NCBI RefSeq assembly: GCF_013133775.1
Contig: NZ_JABGBO010000001.1
Coordinates: forward strand, 186,001-250,000
Reading direction: 5' to 3'
Source: Pelistega europaea
Lineage (GTDB): Bacteria; Pseudomonadota; Gammaproteobacteria; Burkholderiales; Burkholderiaceae_B
Length of the DNA: 64,000 nucleotides
Below, in pieces: positions 52,826-62,629 of the stretch (positions within the stretch are counted from its first letter, which is position 1; every line of letters starts with the position of its first letter). The notes beneath the pieces are model-generated. The model did no database searches, was not told the DNA's origin, and worked only from the letters and a program-made list of their open reading frames with translations. A program made the position numbers and the translations under genes.

Positions 52826-53317
52826 ATGAGCGCTAACAAACCATGCCAAGCTTTAACTAAATTGGTCGTTGCTTTACTCGTTCCTGTATTTGCAATTATT
52901 GCTTTGGTGCATACTTTTAGTTCTAATGGTTCCGATCCTGCACAACTGACAGCAGAAGCGACAGACGAACGTATTGCTCCAGTCGCTTTATACAATACTG
53001 GTGCACCTGCTTTGGTGCTTGGTGGCGAGAAAAAAGGCCCTCTTACTGGCGAGGAAGTGTATAAAAAAGTCTGTATGACCTGTCATGAGGCTGGCCTTGC
53101 TGGTGCTCCCAAGAAAGGTGACAATGGTGCATGGGCTCCTCGTATTGCTCAAGGCGAAGATACTATCTTTAATCATGCTCTTCATGGTCTTAATGGTATG
53201 CCTGCCAAAGGTGGTGACCCAGGTCTTAGTGACTTAGAAGTTAAGCGTGCTGCTGTGTTCATGATGAACTCATCTGGCGGTAGCTTTGAAGAGCCCAAGG
53301 ATGAAGCAGCGAAGTAA
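52826..53317 (+). CDS. membrane-anchored cytochrome c5 family protein
   Basis: A 163-residue class I c-type cytochrome. Residues 12-30 are a hydrophobic anchor or uncleaved signal, followed by a linker and a haem-binding CMTCH (Cys83, Cys86, His87). Met in LNGMPAKGG near 129 is the likely distal ligand. The sequence KVCMTCHEAGLAGAPKKGD is typical of the c5 group found in Betaproteobacteria. It probably carries electrons in the periplasm to a terminal oxidase or reductase. Single gene with its own promoter and terminator. Confidence 0.92.
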   Translation: MSANKPCQALTKLVVALLVPVFAIIALVHTFSSNGSDPAQLTAEATDERIAPVALYNTGAPALVLGGEKKGPLTGEEVYKKVCMTCHEAGLAGAPKKGDNGAWAPRIAQGEDTIFNHALHGLNGMPAKGGDPGLSDLEVKRAAVFMMNSSGGSFEEPKDEAAK

Positions 53318-53414
53318 TTAAGCTATATTGTGTGCTGTGGCTGGATGAGAGCTTCTATAGCACACCATAGCATTTGCTCCATGGGCAACCGATTTTGCCC
53401 TCTGCTTATAAAAT

Positions 53415-53452
53415 AAGTCCTGCTAGTGTATTACGAGCAGGACTATTTTTTT
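53415..53452 (+). terminator. rho-independent terminator of the cytochrome gene
   Basis: AGTCCTGCT (53416-53424) and AGCAGGACT (53436-53444) form a perfect 9-bp stem followed by seven T residues (53446-53452). Confidence 0.9.
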
Positions 53453-53535
53453 ACTAGGTAAAACATAGACTGGTCAGCATAGTTGCAAATCTCATTGTTC
53501 AAGAGTGATGCCAACCTATATCAATTTGCAAGGTA

Positions 53536-55197
53536 TTAACATTCAGGATGTAAAGTCAACGCCTTTGTGAAACATTGTAGATACTCTTCAAAACTTATGC
53601 TATCAGCAGCCTCAATCGCTGCTTGTTTGATAAAACTATCGACGCTTTGTTGTTCAAAAGCACGCGTTGTTTCAGAACTCAATGTGTACTCACGAATTTT
53701 CTGGGCATTTTGAGTGCTAATTTGCTGGAAATAAGCATTAAAGTCAGTCCCTGTTTCTTGTAGTGCCTTAATAACACGATGGGATGGGCAAAGTGTACTT
53801 TCTTGTAGTTTTGCCTGCTGCTGTGCTAGGGCTGATAAGTAGCCGTCATCATTTGTTTCTGCTGCGAGTAATTCAGCATAAGGGCGGATTTGCTCAATAA
53901 GTTCTAATCCCCATTGAGTCATTAAGACATTCCCTTTGTCGTTTTGTAATACTAACTCAGGGTTAAGGCCATTGTTAACAACAGCGTTAAAATTAGCCTC
54001 ACTGATAGGGCATTCTCCTCCATGAGCAAATAGTGGGCTATCATGGATTGCGCAGAATAATAAGAATGAGTCAAGAAAATAGCAGGTGGTAGGGGTAATC
54101 CCAAGTGGGGCAAAGGGGTCAATATCAATACAACGTACCTCAATATATTGAATCCCATTTTTCATGAGTGCAGTGACTGGACGCTCACAACGCCCATGAC
54201 TACGTTTGGGGCGGATGGTGGCATAGAACTCGTTTTCAATCTGGAGAATATTAGTATTGAGTTGAATCCACTTGCCATCTTTTTGGGTGCCGATTTTCTC
54301 ATAAGCAGGCCATGATGTGGTCACTGCTGTATAAATCTGTTTGGCGAACGATTCCAAATCATTAAAGCAGGACTTTAAATTGGACTGTGCATCGTTGTGA
54401 TAGCCTAAATCACTCATGCGTAGGCTGGTTGCCCATGGTTGGTAGTAGGTATTAGCAGTGGATGCCATGTCACTGTGTTCGTCAATGGTCGCCGCCCTTT
54501 CAGATGTGACTGCTTTATTAGGCATCATACCAGTTGTCATGTTGGCTCCACAATGAACCAAGGGCTTTAGCAATGCCTTTTGCTTATCATCTAGAAAACT
54601 AGCATTAACAGCTGGAGAGGCACCAAATAAGTACATTAATAACCATGAGTAGCGTTTGAAATTACGAATCAACGCCATATAACCGTTGTTTTGGCGCTCT
54701 TTAGGCGTATTTCCAGCAAAAGGTAATGCTTGCCATAAAGCATCAGGCAAGGAAAAGTTGTAGTGTAACCCAGCAATACATTGCATTTTCTTGCCATAGC
54801 GTACAGCTAACCCTTCACGGTAGATATGGCGCAACTTACCAGAGTTAGATTTACCATATTCAGCAATAGGGATGTCCGCTTCAGCAGGCAACTCGCAGGG
54901 CATGGATTGGCTCCAGAGACTTTGTTCAGGAAGTTGTTGGAGCGTAAATGCGTGTACTTCTTGTAGTTGTTTAAATAGGGCAGGTACTGAGGTATGTGGG
55001 TCAGTAATAAGCTCTATTAAGGATTCAGAATAATCTGTGGTAATGTTTGGATGTGTCAATGCAGACCCTAGTACATGAGGGTGTGCATCATGGGCGAATT
55101 GCAGTGAGTCATCTAAGCGAAGTGCTTCGCGTTCAATTCCGCGACGAATATCCTTAAGTAAAGCACGATGGGTGAGTAATTGAGAAAATTGTGGCAC
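53536..55197 (-). CDS. gshA: glutamate-cysteine ligase (E. coli GshA type)
   Basis: A 553-residue enzyme for the first step of glutathione synthesis, of the proteobacterial GshA family (E. coli 518). Visible segments are GIEREALRL near the N-terminus, TDYSESLIELITDP, LHYNFSLPDALW and RPVTALMKNGIQYIEVRCIDIDPFAP. The start is taken as GTG at 55197, because AAGGA lies 7 bases upstream; an in-frame TTG at 55221 would place that site inside the gene. It is divergent from metX. Confidence 0.93.
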   Translation of the reverse strand: MPQFSQLLTHRALLKDIRRGIEREALRLDDSLQFAHDAHPHVLGSALTHPNITTDYSESLIELITDPHTSVPALFKQLQEVHAFTLQQLPEQSLWSQSMPCELPAEADIPIAEYGKSNSGKLRHIYREGLAVRYGKKMQCIAGLHYNFSLPDALWQALPFAGNTPKERQNNGYMALIRNFKRYSWLLMYLFGASPAVNASFLDDKQKALLKPLVHCGANMTTGMMPNKAVTSERAATIDEHSDMASTANTYYQPWATSLRMSDLGYHNDAQSNLKSCFNDLESFAKQIYTAVTTSWPAYEKIGTQKDGKWIQLNTNILQIENEFYATIRPKRSHGRCERPVTALMKNGIQYIEVRCIDIDPFAPLGITPTTCYFLDSFLLFCAIHDSPLFAHGGECPISEANFNAVVNNGLNPELVLQNDKGNVLMTQWGLELIEQIRPYAELLAAETNDDGYLSALAQQQAKLQESTLCPSHRVIKALQETGTDFNAYFQQISTQNAQKIREYTLSSETTRAFEQQSVDSFIKQAAIEAADSISFEEYLQCFTKALTLHPEC

Positions 55198-55526
55198 GGA
55201 TATGTCCTTTTTAGAAAGCAACGCAAGGTGTTAGGAATCTGATGTGCCAGAATAACTACTCAAGCTAGCACAATATTATGTCATTGTTATAGCTCAAAGA
55301 GTGTTGTGCCTGATTGCTACACAACCACATCATATTAATCCACTGTTAACCTATACAAAGGTGATAGTCTTTGATAAAACTGTATAAAGACCCTATTAAC
55401 ACCTTTTAAAACATATTGAATTTGAATGCCTTATTGTATGATAGAAAACCTAATTTGTGATTAAAAAGCCTACGATTTATCAGCTTAAAATGGTAAAATC
55501 CTCCGATTATTATCTCTAGTAATATT
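55198..55526. other. divergent intergenic region (gshA / metX)
   Basis: 329 bases without a gene. A possible metX promoter is TTGAAT (55416-55421), a 15-base spacer and TATGAT (55437-55442); the spacer is short. I looked for a SAM riboswitch in front of metX and saw no convincing fold. No strong ribosome site precedes metX. Confidence 0.4.
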
Positions 55527-56684
55527 ATGACGCAATCTTCTGTTGGCGTAGTTCAGCCGATATATTTGGACTTTGACGAGCCACTCGCCCTTTCAAGTGG
55601 ACAGGTGCTGCCTCGTTATACTCTTGCTATAGAGACCTATGGCAAACTGAATGCAGACGCTTCTAATGCAGTTCTCATTTGTCATGCACTAAATGCTTCG
55701 CATCATGTAGCGGGTGTTTATGCAGGTACCAATGAGGTTGGCTGGTGGGACAATATGGTAGGTCCTGGTAAACCACTTGATACTGATAAATTTTTTGTTA
55801 TTGGAGTCAATAATCTCGGCTCTTGTTTTGGTTCTACTGGTCCTGCGAGCATTAATCCTGATACAGGTAAACCTTGGGGGTCTAGCTTCCCTGTTGTGAC
55901 AGTAGAAGATTGGGTAAATGCACAGGCACGGGTTGCTGACCACTATGGTATCAAGAAGTTTGCTGCTGTGATGGGGGGGTCTTTAGGAGGGATGCAGGCA
56001 TTGAGCTGGGCTATCCAATGGCCTGACCGCTTGGCAAATTGCATTGTGATTGCTAGTACTCCTGGACTATCGGCTCAAAATATCGCTTTTAATGAAGTAG
56101 CTCGTCGAGCTGTTATTACAGATCCCGACTTCCATGATGGCAACTACTATGAATATGGTGTTGTGCCTAAACGTGGTTTATCAGTGGCTCGCATGATTGG
56201 TCATATCACATATCTATCTGATGATGATATGGCTGAGAAATTCGGGCGTGATCGTCGCAATAAAGCAGAGGATGGACGCTATCGCTATGGTTATGACGTC
56301 GAGTTTGAGGTAGAGTCATACCTGCGTTATCAAGGGGAAAAATTCTCTAATTATTTTGATGCTAATACCTACTTGTTAATTACACGAGCCTTGGATTATT
56401 TTGACCCTGCTCGTCAGTATGGTGATGGAGATTTAAGTCGTGCTGTTGCACAAGTCAAAGCAAACTTTTTAACTGTATCATTTACTACTGATTGGCGTTT
56501 CCCTCCAGAACGCTCTCGAGAATTGGTAGAAGCCTTATTAAAGAATAAACATCATGTCACTTACGCAGAGATTGATGCCCCTCATGGGCATGATGCGTTT
56601 TTGCTGACAGATCCAACTTATCACAGCGTGGTGCGTGCCTACTTTGAACGTATTGCATCGCAGCTAACAGGAGAAGTAGCATGA
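55527..56684 (+). CDS. metX: homoserine O-acyltransferase
   Basis: A 385-residue alpha/beta-hydrolase-fold enzyme of methionine synthesis that acylates homoserine. The nucleophile is the Ser in [13 protein letters not shown] near residue 150, [14 protein letters not shown] is the oxyanion region, and [11 protein letters not shown] holds the His. Whether acetyl-CoA or succinyl-CoA is used cannot be read safely; Betaproteobacterial MetX proteins paired with MetW often prefer succinyl-CoA. The stop overlaps the metW start by 4 bases. Confidence 0.95.
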   Translation: MTQSSVGVVQPIYLDFDEPLALSSGQVLPRYTLAIETYGKLNADASNAVLICHALNASHHVAGVYAGTNEVGWWDNMVGPGKPLDTDKFFVIGVNNLGSCFGSTGPASINPDTGKPWGSSFPVVTVEDWVNAQARVADHYGIKKFAAVMGGSLGGMQALSWAIQWPDRLANCIVIASTPGLSAQNIAFNEVARRAVITDPDFHDGNYYEYGVVPKRGLSVARMIGHITYLSDDDMAEKFGRDRRNKAEDGRYRYGYDVEFEVESYLRYQGEKFSNYFDANTYLLITRALDYFDPARQYGDGDLSRAVAQVKANFLTVSFTTDWRFPPERSRELVEALLKNKHHVTYAEIDAPHGHDAFLLTDPTYHSVVRAYFERIASQLTGEVA

Positions 56685-57277
56685 GACCCGCTCAAAATGT
56701 AATGCGTCCCGACCTACAACGAATTGCTACATGGGTTGAACCTGGTATGCGAGTACTTGACTTGGGCTGTGGTACTGGTACTTTGTTGCAACATTTGCAA
56801 CTCCAGAAACAAGTAGATGGGGTAGGCGTGGAGATTGACAACGATTGTGTTATTGCTTGTGTGACCAAGGGAGTAAACGTTATTCAGCAAAACTTAGAAG
56901 ATGGTTTGGCCCTTTTTGCAGACAAGCAATTTGATGTTGTTGTGTTATCCCAAACTTTACAAGCTATGTTGAATACTGAACATATTCTCAAGGAAATGGC
57001 TCGTGTGGCTAAACGAGGGGTAGTCTCTTTTCCTAACTTTGGACATTGGACACATTGGTGGTCGATTTTTAATGGACGCATGCCAGTTACTGGTCAGATG
57101 CCTTATGAGTGGTACAACACTCCGAATATCCACTTATGTACACTTAATGACTTTGAGGCTTTGGCAAATCGTTTGGGATTGAGTATCTTAGAGCGTTGTA
57201 CATTTAAAGAGGGTAAAGAAATTGCGTTTCTTCCTAGCTGGCGTAGTTCATTAGCACTTTACCATTTCCAATCTTAA
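56681..57277 (+). CDS. metW: methionine biosynthesis protein MetW
   Basis: A 198-residue class I methyltransferase-fold protein with the SAM loop [15 protein letters not shown] (25-39). MetW is always paired with MetX in Betaproteobacteria and appears to support MetX activity. [35 protein letters not shown] is a hallmark of the family. Translation is coupled to metX (ATGA). Confidence 0.95.
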   Translation: MRPAQNVMRPDLQRIATWVEPGMRVLDLGCGTGTLLQHLQLQKQVDGVGVEIDNDCVIACVTKGVNVIQQNLEDGLALFADKQFDVVVLSQTLQAMLNTEHILKEMARVAKRGVVSFPNFGHWTHWWSIFNGRMPVTGQMPYEWYNTPNIHLCTLNDFEALANRLGLSILERCTFKEGKEIAFLPSWRSSLALYHFQS

Positions 57278-57290
57278 TGACTAGTTTCTT

Positions 57291-58514
57291 ATGTTATTTA
57301 AAGAGTATCTTAGCCCTCGTGTGTTGCCGTTACTGGTGCTAGGCATGGCAAGTGGCTTGCCGTTGGCGTTGACAGGTGGGACATTGCAGACATGGGCGAC
57401 GGTGGAAAATGTTGACCTTAAAAGTATTGGCTTTTTAACACTCGTTGGCATGGCATATCGGTTTAAATTTTTGTGGGCACCATTTGTTGATCGCTATGCC
57501 CCTCCCTTTTTGGGGCGTCGACGTAGTTGGATGGTCATCTCCCAGATATTGCTAGGCCTCACCATGATTGTAATGGGCATGTTTAAACCCTCTCAAGATT
57601 ATGTGATTCTTGCGGGTTTAGCCGTGTTGCTGGCGTTTCTTTCTGCTACCCAAGACATTGCTTTTGATGCGTATAGTACTGAATTGCTTAATAGTGATGA
57701 GCGTGCTGCAGGCTCAGCGATTCGCACTTTAGGTTATCGCATCGCTATGATTATTTCTGGTGGATTGGCGGTAACAATGGCAGAGCGCTGGTTTGGTTGG
57801 GGAGGTATGTACATGGTGATGGGAGGCTTGATGTTTATCTTTGCCTTTATCAGTATTTTATCTCCTGAGCCTCAAGAGGTTCAGGCGCCTCGCAGTTTAG
57901 AAGAGGCTTTTCTTTTGCCTTTTAAGGAATTTTTCTCTCGCCCTGAAGCATGGACGATTTTGCTACTTATTGTCCTTTATAAGTTAGGAGATGCTTTTGC
58001 CAGTGCCTTGTCGTCTACTTTCCTGATTCGCGGGGCTGGATTTTCTGCAGAAACAGTGGCTTGGGCCAACAAGACTCTCGGTGTTATATCCACTATTGTG
58101 GGAGCCTTGTTTGGTGGTGCTTTAATGACTAAATTAGGACTTTATCGATCACTTATGTTATTTGGTATTTTACAAGGAGTCTCTAATTTAGGCTATTGGC
58201 TAGTCGCTGTTGTTCCTGAGAGTTTACCTGTGATGGTGTTGGCTATTGGCACCGAAAATATTTGCGGAGGAATGGGTACAGCGACATTTGTCGCTTTATT
58301 AATGGGATTGTGTAATATTAAATATACTGCGACGCAATATGCGCTTTTGACCGCCTTAGCAGGGATTGGTAGCACTTTTGTGGCAGGACCAATCTCTCCC
58401 TATATTGTGGAGGCAGTAGGCTGGCCAGTATTTTTCTTGATGACGGTAGTTATTGCTATACCAGGACTGATTTTATTGTATTTTCAACGAAATCGTATTA
58501 GTGCTATCCAGTAA
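57291..58514 (+). CDS. ampG: AmpG family muropeptide transporter
   Basis: A 407-residue, 12-helix MFS permease. RVLPLLVLGMASGLPLALTGGTLQTW, FLWAPFVDRYAPPFLGRRRSWM and SATQDIAFDAYSTELL are AmpG signatures. It imports GlcNAc-anhydro-muropeptides for cell-wall recycling. It follows metW by 13 bases, the order seen in Bordetella-type genomes, although the two functions are unrelated. E. coli AmpG is longer (491). Confidence 0.92.
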   Translation: MLFKEYLSPRVLPLLVLGMASGLPLALTGGTLQTWATVENVDLKSIGFLTLVGMAYRFKFLWAPFVDRYAPPFLGRRRSWMVISQILLGLTMIVMGMFKPSQDYVILAGLAVLLAFLSATQDIAFDAYSTELLNSDERAAGSAIRTLGYRIAMIISGGLAVTMAERWFGWGGMYMVMGGLMFIFAFISILSPEPQEVQAPRSLEEAFLLPFKEFFSRPEAWTILLLIVLYKLGDAFASALSSTFLIRGAGFSAETVAWANKTLGVISTIVGALFGGALMTKLGLYRSLMLFGILQGVSNLGYWLVAVVPESLPVMVLAIGTENICGGMGTATFVALLMGLCNIKYTATQYALLTALAGIGSTFVAGPISPYIVEAVGWPVFFLMTVVIAIPGLILLYFQRNRISAIQ

Positions 58515-58653
58515 ACTTTTCATTTATATATGCTTTAATGATTTACAAAAAACATCTAATGAAAGGCTGCTGATATAACAATTTGCTAGTGCAAAATTAG
58601 GTGTTTTTTGTGCGTTGCAAAATGAAAAATCCCCTTATAAAGACCTCACAAAT

Positions 58654-58694
58654 AGTCACATAAATGACATTTCTCTTGTGTCTTGCCTTATAAT
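58654..58694 (+). promoter_or_regulatory. Crp-type site and promoter of the CoA-transferase gene
   Basis: AGTCA-N6-TGACA (58654-58669) differs at one of ten core positions from the palindrome at 15929-15952 and shares its right half ATGACATTT. A consensus TATAAT follows at 58689-58694. The site centre would be about 40 bases upstream of transcription start, the class II activator position. Confidence 0.5.
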
Positions 58695-58776
58695 ACGGTA
58701 GAAATTTTTGTTAGAAAGAAAGTATTCTTTTTGGAGAGAATACACTTTCAGATGATGAATAATAAAAGAGGCATTT

Positions 58777-60300
58777 ATGGCAGACAACTTTGAGTCACTT
58801 TCCCGTATTAAATGTAAAGCACTTCTTGATAAAGTGATGTCACCTGAAGAGGCAGCAGCACTTATTCCTTCTGGTGTGACTGTTGGGATGAGTGGTTTTA
58901 CTGGATCGGGTTATCCAAAACGTGTCCCTGCTGCATTAGCTAAACGCATTCTTGAAGAGCATGCAAAGGGGAAACCTTTTAAAATTAATGTATGGACAGG
59001 AGCTTCTACTGCTCCAGAGCTAGATGGTGTGCTGGCAGAGGCTGATGGTATTAATATGCGTCTACCATATCAGTCAGATCCTACCTGTCGTCAAAAGATT
59101 AATTCTGGTCAAATGCACTACATGGATATTCACTTATCTCATGTGGCACAGTATGCATGGTTTGGGTTCTTGGGCAAGTTGAATATTGCGGTGATTGAGG
59201 TAGTAGGTATCCGTGAAGATGGAACCTTGATTCCTGCTGCCTCAGTTGGTAATAACAAAACATGGATTGACCAAGCAGACCAAGTGATTATTGAGGTGAA
59301 CTACGCCCTAAGTGAGAAGCTAGAGGGGATGCATGATATTTACTATGGTACGGCATTACCACCGCATCGCAAACCTGTCTTGATTAATGAACCAGATGAT
59401 CGTATTGGTACACCTTATTATCACTGTCCTCCAGAGAAAATTATTGCAGTTGTAGAGACATATGATAAGGATCGTGTTAATCGTTTCAGTGAACCAGATG
59501 AAGTATCTAAGAAAATTGCAACACATATCCTAAACTTCCTCAAGGAAGAAGTACGTAAGGGCGTATTACCTCCTAATTTACTACCTCTACAATCTGGTGT
59601 GGGTGATGTATCCAATGCTGTAATTTCTGGCCTTGAGCATGGCGACTTTGATAACCTTACAGCTTATACTGAGGTGATTCAAGATGGTATGTTGGGTTTG
59701 ATTAAGTCAGGTAAGCTCAAGATGGTATCGGCAACCTCTTTGTCTTTGAGTCCAGAGGGCGTGGAAGAACTGAATGCCAATATTGATTTCTATCGTGAAC
59801 GTATTATTCTACGTACGCAGGAAATCAGTAACCATCCTGAGGTTATCCGTCGTCTAGGCACTATTGCGATTAATGGGATGATTGAGGCTGACATTTACGG
59901 TAATGTGAACTCTACTCATATCATGGGCAGCGCTATCATGAATGGTATTGGTGGTTCAGGTGACTTTGCTCGTAATAGCTTCTTATCATTCTTTGTGCGT
60001 CCTTCCATTGCTAAGGATGGTGATGTGTCGGCTATTGTGCCAATGGTATCTCATGTAGACCATACTGAGCATGATGTGCAAATTATTGTGACTGAACAAG
60101 GTCTAGCAGATTTACGGGGATTGTCACCTCGTCAGCGAGCAGAGAAAATTATTGAAAATTGTGCTCACCCTGACTATAAAGAAAAGTTGCGAGATTATTT
60201 CACACGTGCTCAGCAGCATGGAGCTCAACATACTCCCCATATCCTGTCAGAGGCACTTAGCTGGCATGATAAGTACCTTAAAACAGGCTCAATGAAGTAG
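58777..60300 (+). CDS. acetyl-CoA hydrolase/succinyl-CoA:acetate CoA-transferase family
   Basis: A 507-residue CoA-transferase of the Cat1/AarC/ScpC group. GVTVGMSGFTGSGYPKRVPAAL is the N-terminal CoA-binding region, GDVSNAVISGL and ADIYGNVNSTHIMGSAIMNGIGGSGDFARN are family hallmarks, and TEQGLADLRGLSPRQRAEKII is near the C-terminus. It probably moves CoA between succinyl-CoA or acetyl-CoA and acetate or succinate. It is monocistronic with its own promoter and a Crp-type site upstream. Whether it is a transferase or hydrolase in vivo is not decided by sequence. Confidence 0.9.
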   Translation: MADNFESLSRIKCKALLDKVMSPEEAAALIPSGVTVGMSGFTGSGYPKRVPAALAKRILEEHAKGKPFKINVWTGASTAPELDGVLAEADGINMRLPYQSDPTCRQKINSGQMHYMDIHLSHVAQYAWFGFLGKLNIAVIEVVGIREDGTLIPAASVGNNKTWIDQADQVIIEVNYALSEKLEGMHDIYYGTALPPHRKPVLINEPDDRIGTPYYHCPPEKIIAVVETYDKDRVNRFSEPDEVSKKIATHILNFLKEEVRKGVLPPNLLPLQSGVGDVSNAVISGLEHGDFDNLTAYTEVIQDGMLGLIKSGKLKMVSATSLSLSPEGVEELNANIDFYRERIILRTQEISNHPEVIRRLGTIAINGMIEADIYGNVNSTHIMGSAIMNGIGGSGDFARNSFLSFFVRPSIAKDGDVSAIVPMVSHVDHTEHDVQIIVTEQGLADLRGLSPRQRAEKIIENCAHPDYKEKLRDYFTRAQQHGAQHTPHILSEALSWHDKYLKTGSMK

Positions 60301-60418
60301 TTTTGCAGTATAGCCAGTGAAGTACTGATTAAGTCAAGGGCCTGTGCATGCTGATTTGCTGCCACTGTCGTGAAAGGGCAGTGGCTCAGGCTCTACCTTG
60401 TGGTTTTAAGATGCTTGG

Positions 60419-60745
60419 CTATAGGGAGAGTGTCTGCCCAGCTAATACCGAACAAACTATGCTAATTTGCTCATTGAGTGTAGGAGCATTTTCGCGGGTA
60501 TTGACCCACTGTCCATCAACAAAACGATAATGAAATGCACCACTAGGGGCTGCTAACCACATTTCTTGTAAAGGTGTCTGTGCGTTGACCACAACATGGC
60601 TTTTTGCATTAAAGATTAAGGTCACCACGTAACCTTCGCGATTCACATCGACATCAACATCCAACTTTTCAAACCAGTTGTCTGCTGCTTCTTGAACATG
60701 GCGTAACACCGCATCTGCTTGGACAAGAAATTCTGTTTCTGTCAT
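60419..60745 (-). CDS. cyaY: frataxin-like iron protein CyaY
   Basis: A 108-residue frataxin: an acidic N-terminal helix (MTETEFLVQADAVLRHVQEAADNW) and a beta sheet with VTLIFNAKSHVVVNAQTPLQEMWLAAPSGAFHYRFVDGQWVNTREN. It binds iron and tunes Fe-S assembly. It is divergent from the small lipoprotein gene by only 44 bases. Confidence 0.95.
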   Translation of the reverse strand: MTETEFLVQADAVLRHVQEAADNWFEKLDVDVDVNREGYVVTLIFNAKSHVVVNAQTPLQEMWLAAPSGAFHYRFVDGQWVNTRENAPTLNEQISIVCSVLAGQTLSL

Positions 60746-60789
60746 AATAAAACCCTTTGAATATGTAAATATAGGAACTGGTCAATATC

Positions 60790-61041
60790 ATGCTGCCTAA
60801 AAAGCCTATTGTAACGCTCATTTTAGCTAGTGTGGGCATGAGCGCTTGTGGTTACAAAGCTCCTGTTTATCTGCCCACGCCAGAACAACAGCAAGAGTTA
60901 GATGCTAAAGCTGCTCGTATCAAAGCACGGCAAGAGGCAGCCAAGCAGAAACCTGCTATTACTGTTCAACAGTCTGAACAAGAAAATGCTCCATCTACTA
61001 AACAGGTCAAGCCAGAATCTTCAGAGGCTATGCAGCCTTAA
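60790..61041 (+). CDS. LptM-like (YifL) small lipoprotein
   Basis: An 83-residue lipoprotein precursor: a short signal (LPKKPIVTLILASVG) ending MSAC at the lipobox, then GYKAPVYLPTPEQQQ, the pattern of the YifL/LptM family (GxKGPLYLP), which helps disulfide maturation of LptD. The rest is a polar, Lys/Gln-rich tail. Its position between cyaY and lysA is conserved in many Proteobacteria. Identification rests on the N-terminal 30 residues. Confidence 0.82.
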   Translation: MLPKKPIVTLILASVGMSACGYKAPVYLPTPEQQQELDAKAARIKARQEAAKQKPAITVQQSEQENAPSTKQVKPESSEAMQP

Positions 61042-61176
61042 GGCTTTACTGCACCCCTTAAGGATCTGTGCTAGTCATTAGTGGCATGGCATGTTATGAT
61101 GTTCCAGTTAAACTTTGAGCCGAGAGATTATATCGCTTGGCTTTTATTTGTATTATTTTACCGCTCTATTTGAATT

Positions 61177-62457
61177 ATGATGCATTTACCCACACCCGTA
61201 GGTAGCCCTTTCTTCCATTATCAAGATGGACAGTTGTTTATTGAAGGTTGTGCCGTGAGTGAGTTAGCACAACAATTTGGAACCCCCTTATATCTTTATT
61301 CCAAAGCAGCACTTACTACCTATTGGCAGGCTTATCAGGAAGTAATTGATCACTATAAAAACGTATTGGTTTGCTATGCTATTAAAGCCAACTCCAATTT
61401 GGCTATATTGAATACGTTTGCCAAGCTAGGGGCAGGCTTTGATTTAGTGTCTGGTGGAGAGCTAATGCGGGCTCTAAAGGCAGGAGCTAATCCTAGAAAA
61501 ATTATTTTTTCTGGAGTGGGTAAGCAGGCGTGGGAAATTGAAGCGGCATTAAATGCAGGGATTAAATGCTTTAATGTGGAGTCTATTCCCGAATTAACAG
61601 CGATTTCCATGATTGCACAGCGACTTGGCAAAACAGCACCAATTTCTTTGCGAGTCAATCCTGATGTGGATGCCAAGACCCATCCTTATATCTCTACGGG
61701 GTTGCGTGAAAATAAATTTGGTATTGATATTAGTCTTGCTAGAGATATTTTTAAACAAGCATATAGCCTACCAAATATCGAGGTTGTGGGTGTGGATTGC
61801 CATATTGGGTCACAAATCACTGACATCTCGTCTTATGGTGATGCAGCAGACCGTCTAATCCATCTCTTAAATCAATTAAAGATCGAGGGTATAGCATTAC
61901 ATCATATTGATATTGGAGGGGGGCTAGGCATTCGCTATACTGATGAGATTGTTCCTGACCCTATCATTCTTGCACAGTTAGTAAAGACGAAGTTTGATGC
62001 AGCAGGATTTGGGGATTTAGAGTTGGTTATGGAACCCGGACGTTCACTTGTGGGTAACGCAGGCATATTACTTACTCAAGTTCAATTTGTTAAACCAACT
62101 GAGGCTCGTAACTTTGCGATTGTGGATGCAGCGATGAATGACCTTATTCGCCCAACGCTATACGACGCCTATCATGGGGTGTTGCCAGTACAAGTTTCTA
62201 GTGAAGCAACTGCTTTGTATGATATTGTGGGTCCTATTTGTGAAAGTGGGGACTGGTTGGCAAAACAACGAGAATTAGCGATTAAAGCAGGTGATTATCT
62301 TGCTATCGAATCGGCTGGGGCTTATGGTTTTACGATGTCCAGTCAATATAATACCCGTCCACGAGCAGCTGAGGTATTGGTTGATGGGGCTCAGGCACAT
62401 CTGATTCGGGAGCGAGAGACCGTTGAGCAGCTTTATGCTTTAGAGAAGATGGTATAG
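61177..62457 (+). CDS. lysA: diaminopimelate decarboxylase
   Basis: A 426-residue fold-type III PLP decarboxylase, the last step of lysine synthesis. The PLP lysine is Lys70 in VCYAIKANSN. HIGSQI, the phosphate loop GGGLGIRY, EPGRSLVGNAG, and the CESGDWLA segment with the second catalytic Cys are present. Two adjacent ATG codons (61177, 61180) are possible starts. No strong ribosome site is seen. Confidence 0.96.
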   Translation: MMHLPTPVGSPFFHYQDGQLFIEGCAVSELAQQFGTPLYLYSKAALTTYWQAYQEVIDHYKNVLVCYAIKANSNLAILNTFAKLGAGFDLVSGGELMRALKAGANPRKIIFSGVGKQAWEIEAALNAGIKCFNVESIPELTAISMIAQRLGKTAPISLRVNPDVDAKTHPYISTGLRENKFGIDISLARDIFKQAYSLPNIEVVGVDCHIGSQITDISSYGDAADRLIHLLNQLKIEGIALHHIDIGGGLGIRYTDEIVPDPIILAQLVKTKFDAAGFGDLELVMEPGRSLVGNAGILLTQVQFVKPTEARNFAIVDAAMNDLIRPTLYDAYHGVLPVQVSSEATALYDIVGPICESGDWLAKQRELAIKAGDYLAIESAGAYGFTMSSQYNTRPRAAEVLVDGAQAHLIRERETVEQLYALEKMV

Positions 62458-62467
62458 ACTTTTCTGG

Positions 62468-62515
62468 AAAAAATCTCTTGCATGACATAGGGCTAAACCC
62501 ATGTCGTGCAAGAGA
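62468..62515 (-). terminator. terminator of the PBP gene
   Basis: TCTCTTGCATGACAT (62474-62488) pairs with ATGTCGTGCAAGAGA (62501-62515; one G-T pair), with an inner GGG/CCC in the loop. Six A residues at 62468-62473 become a U6 tract on the minus strand, so it ends the PBP gene; as a hairpin it may also act on lysA. Confidence 0.85.
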
Positions 62516-62629
62516 GCTATCCCCCAATCCCACACAAGGAATAGCCGTAGATGGCTATTACCTCATGATCCCTTTTGCTGGGGTCTTCATGTAAAGTTTG
62601 GCTTAGTGTGAGGATTAGATATTACCTCA

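Noticed and set aside
55198-55526. SAM riboswitch in front of metX
   Set aside because: No convincing conserved core or pseudoknot found by eye; cannot be excluded without a covariance search.
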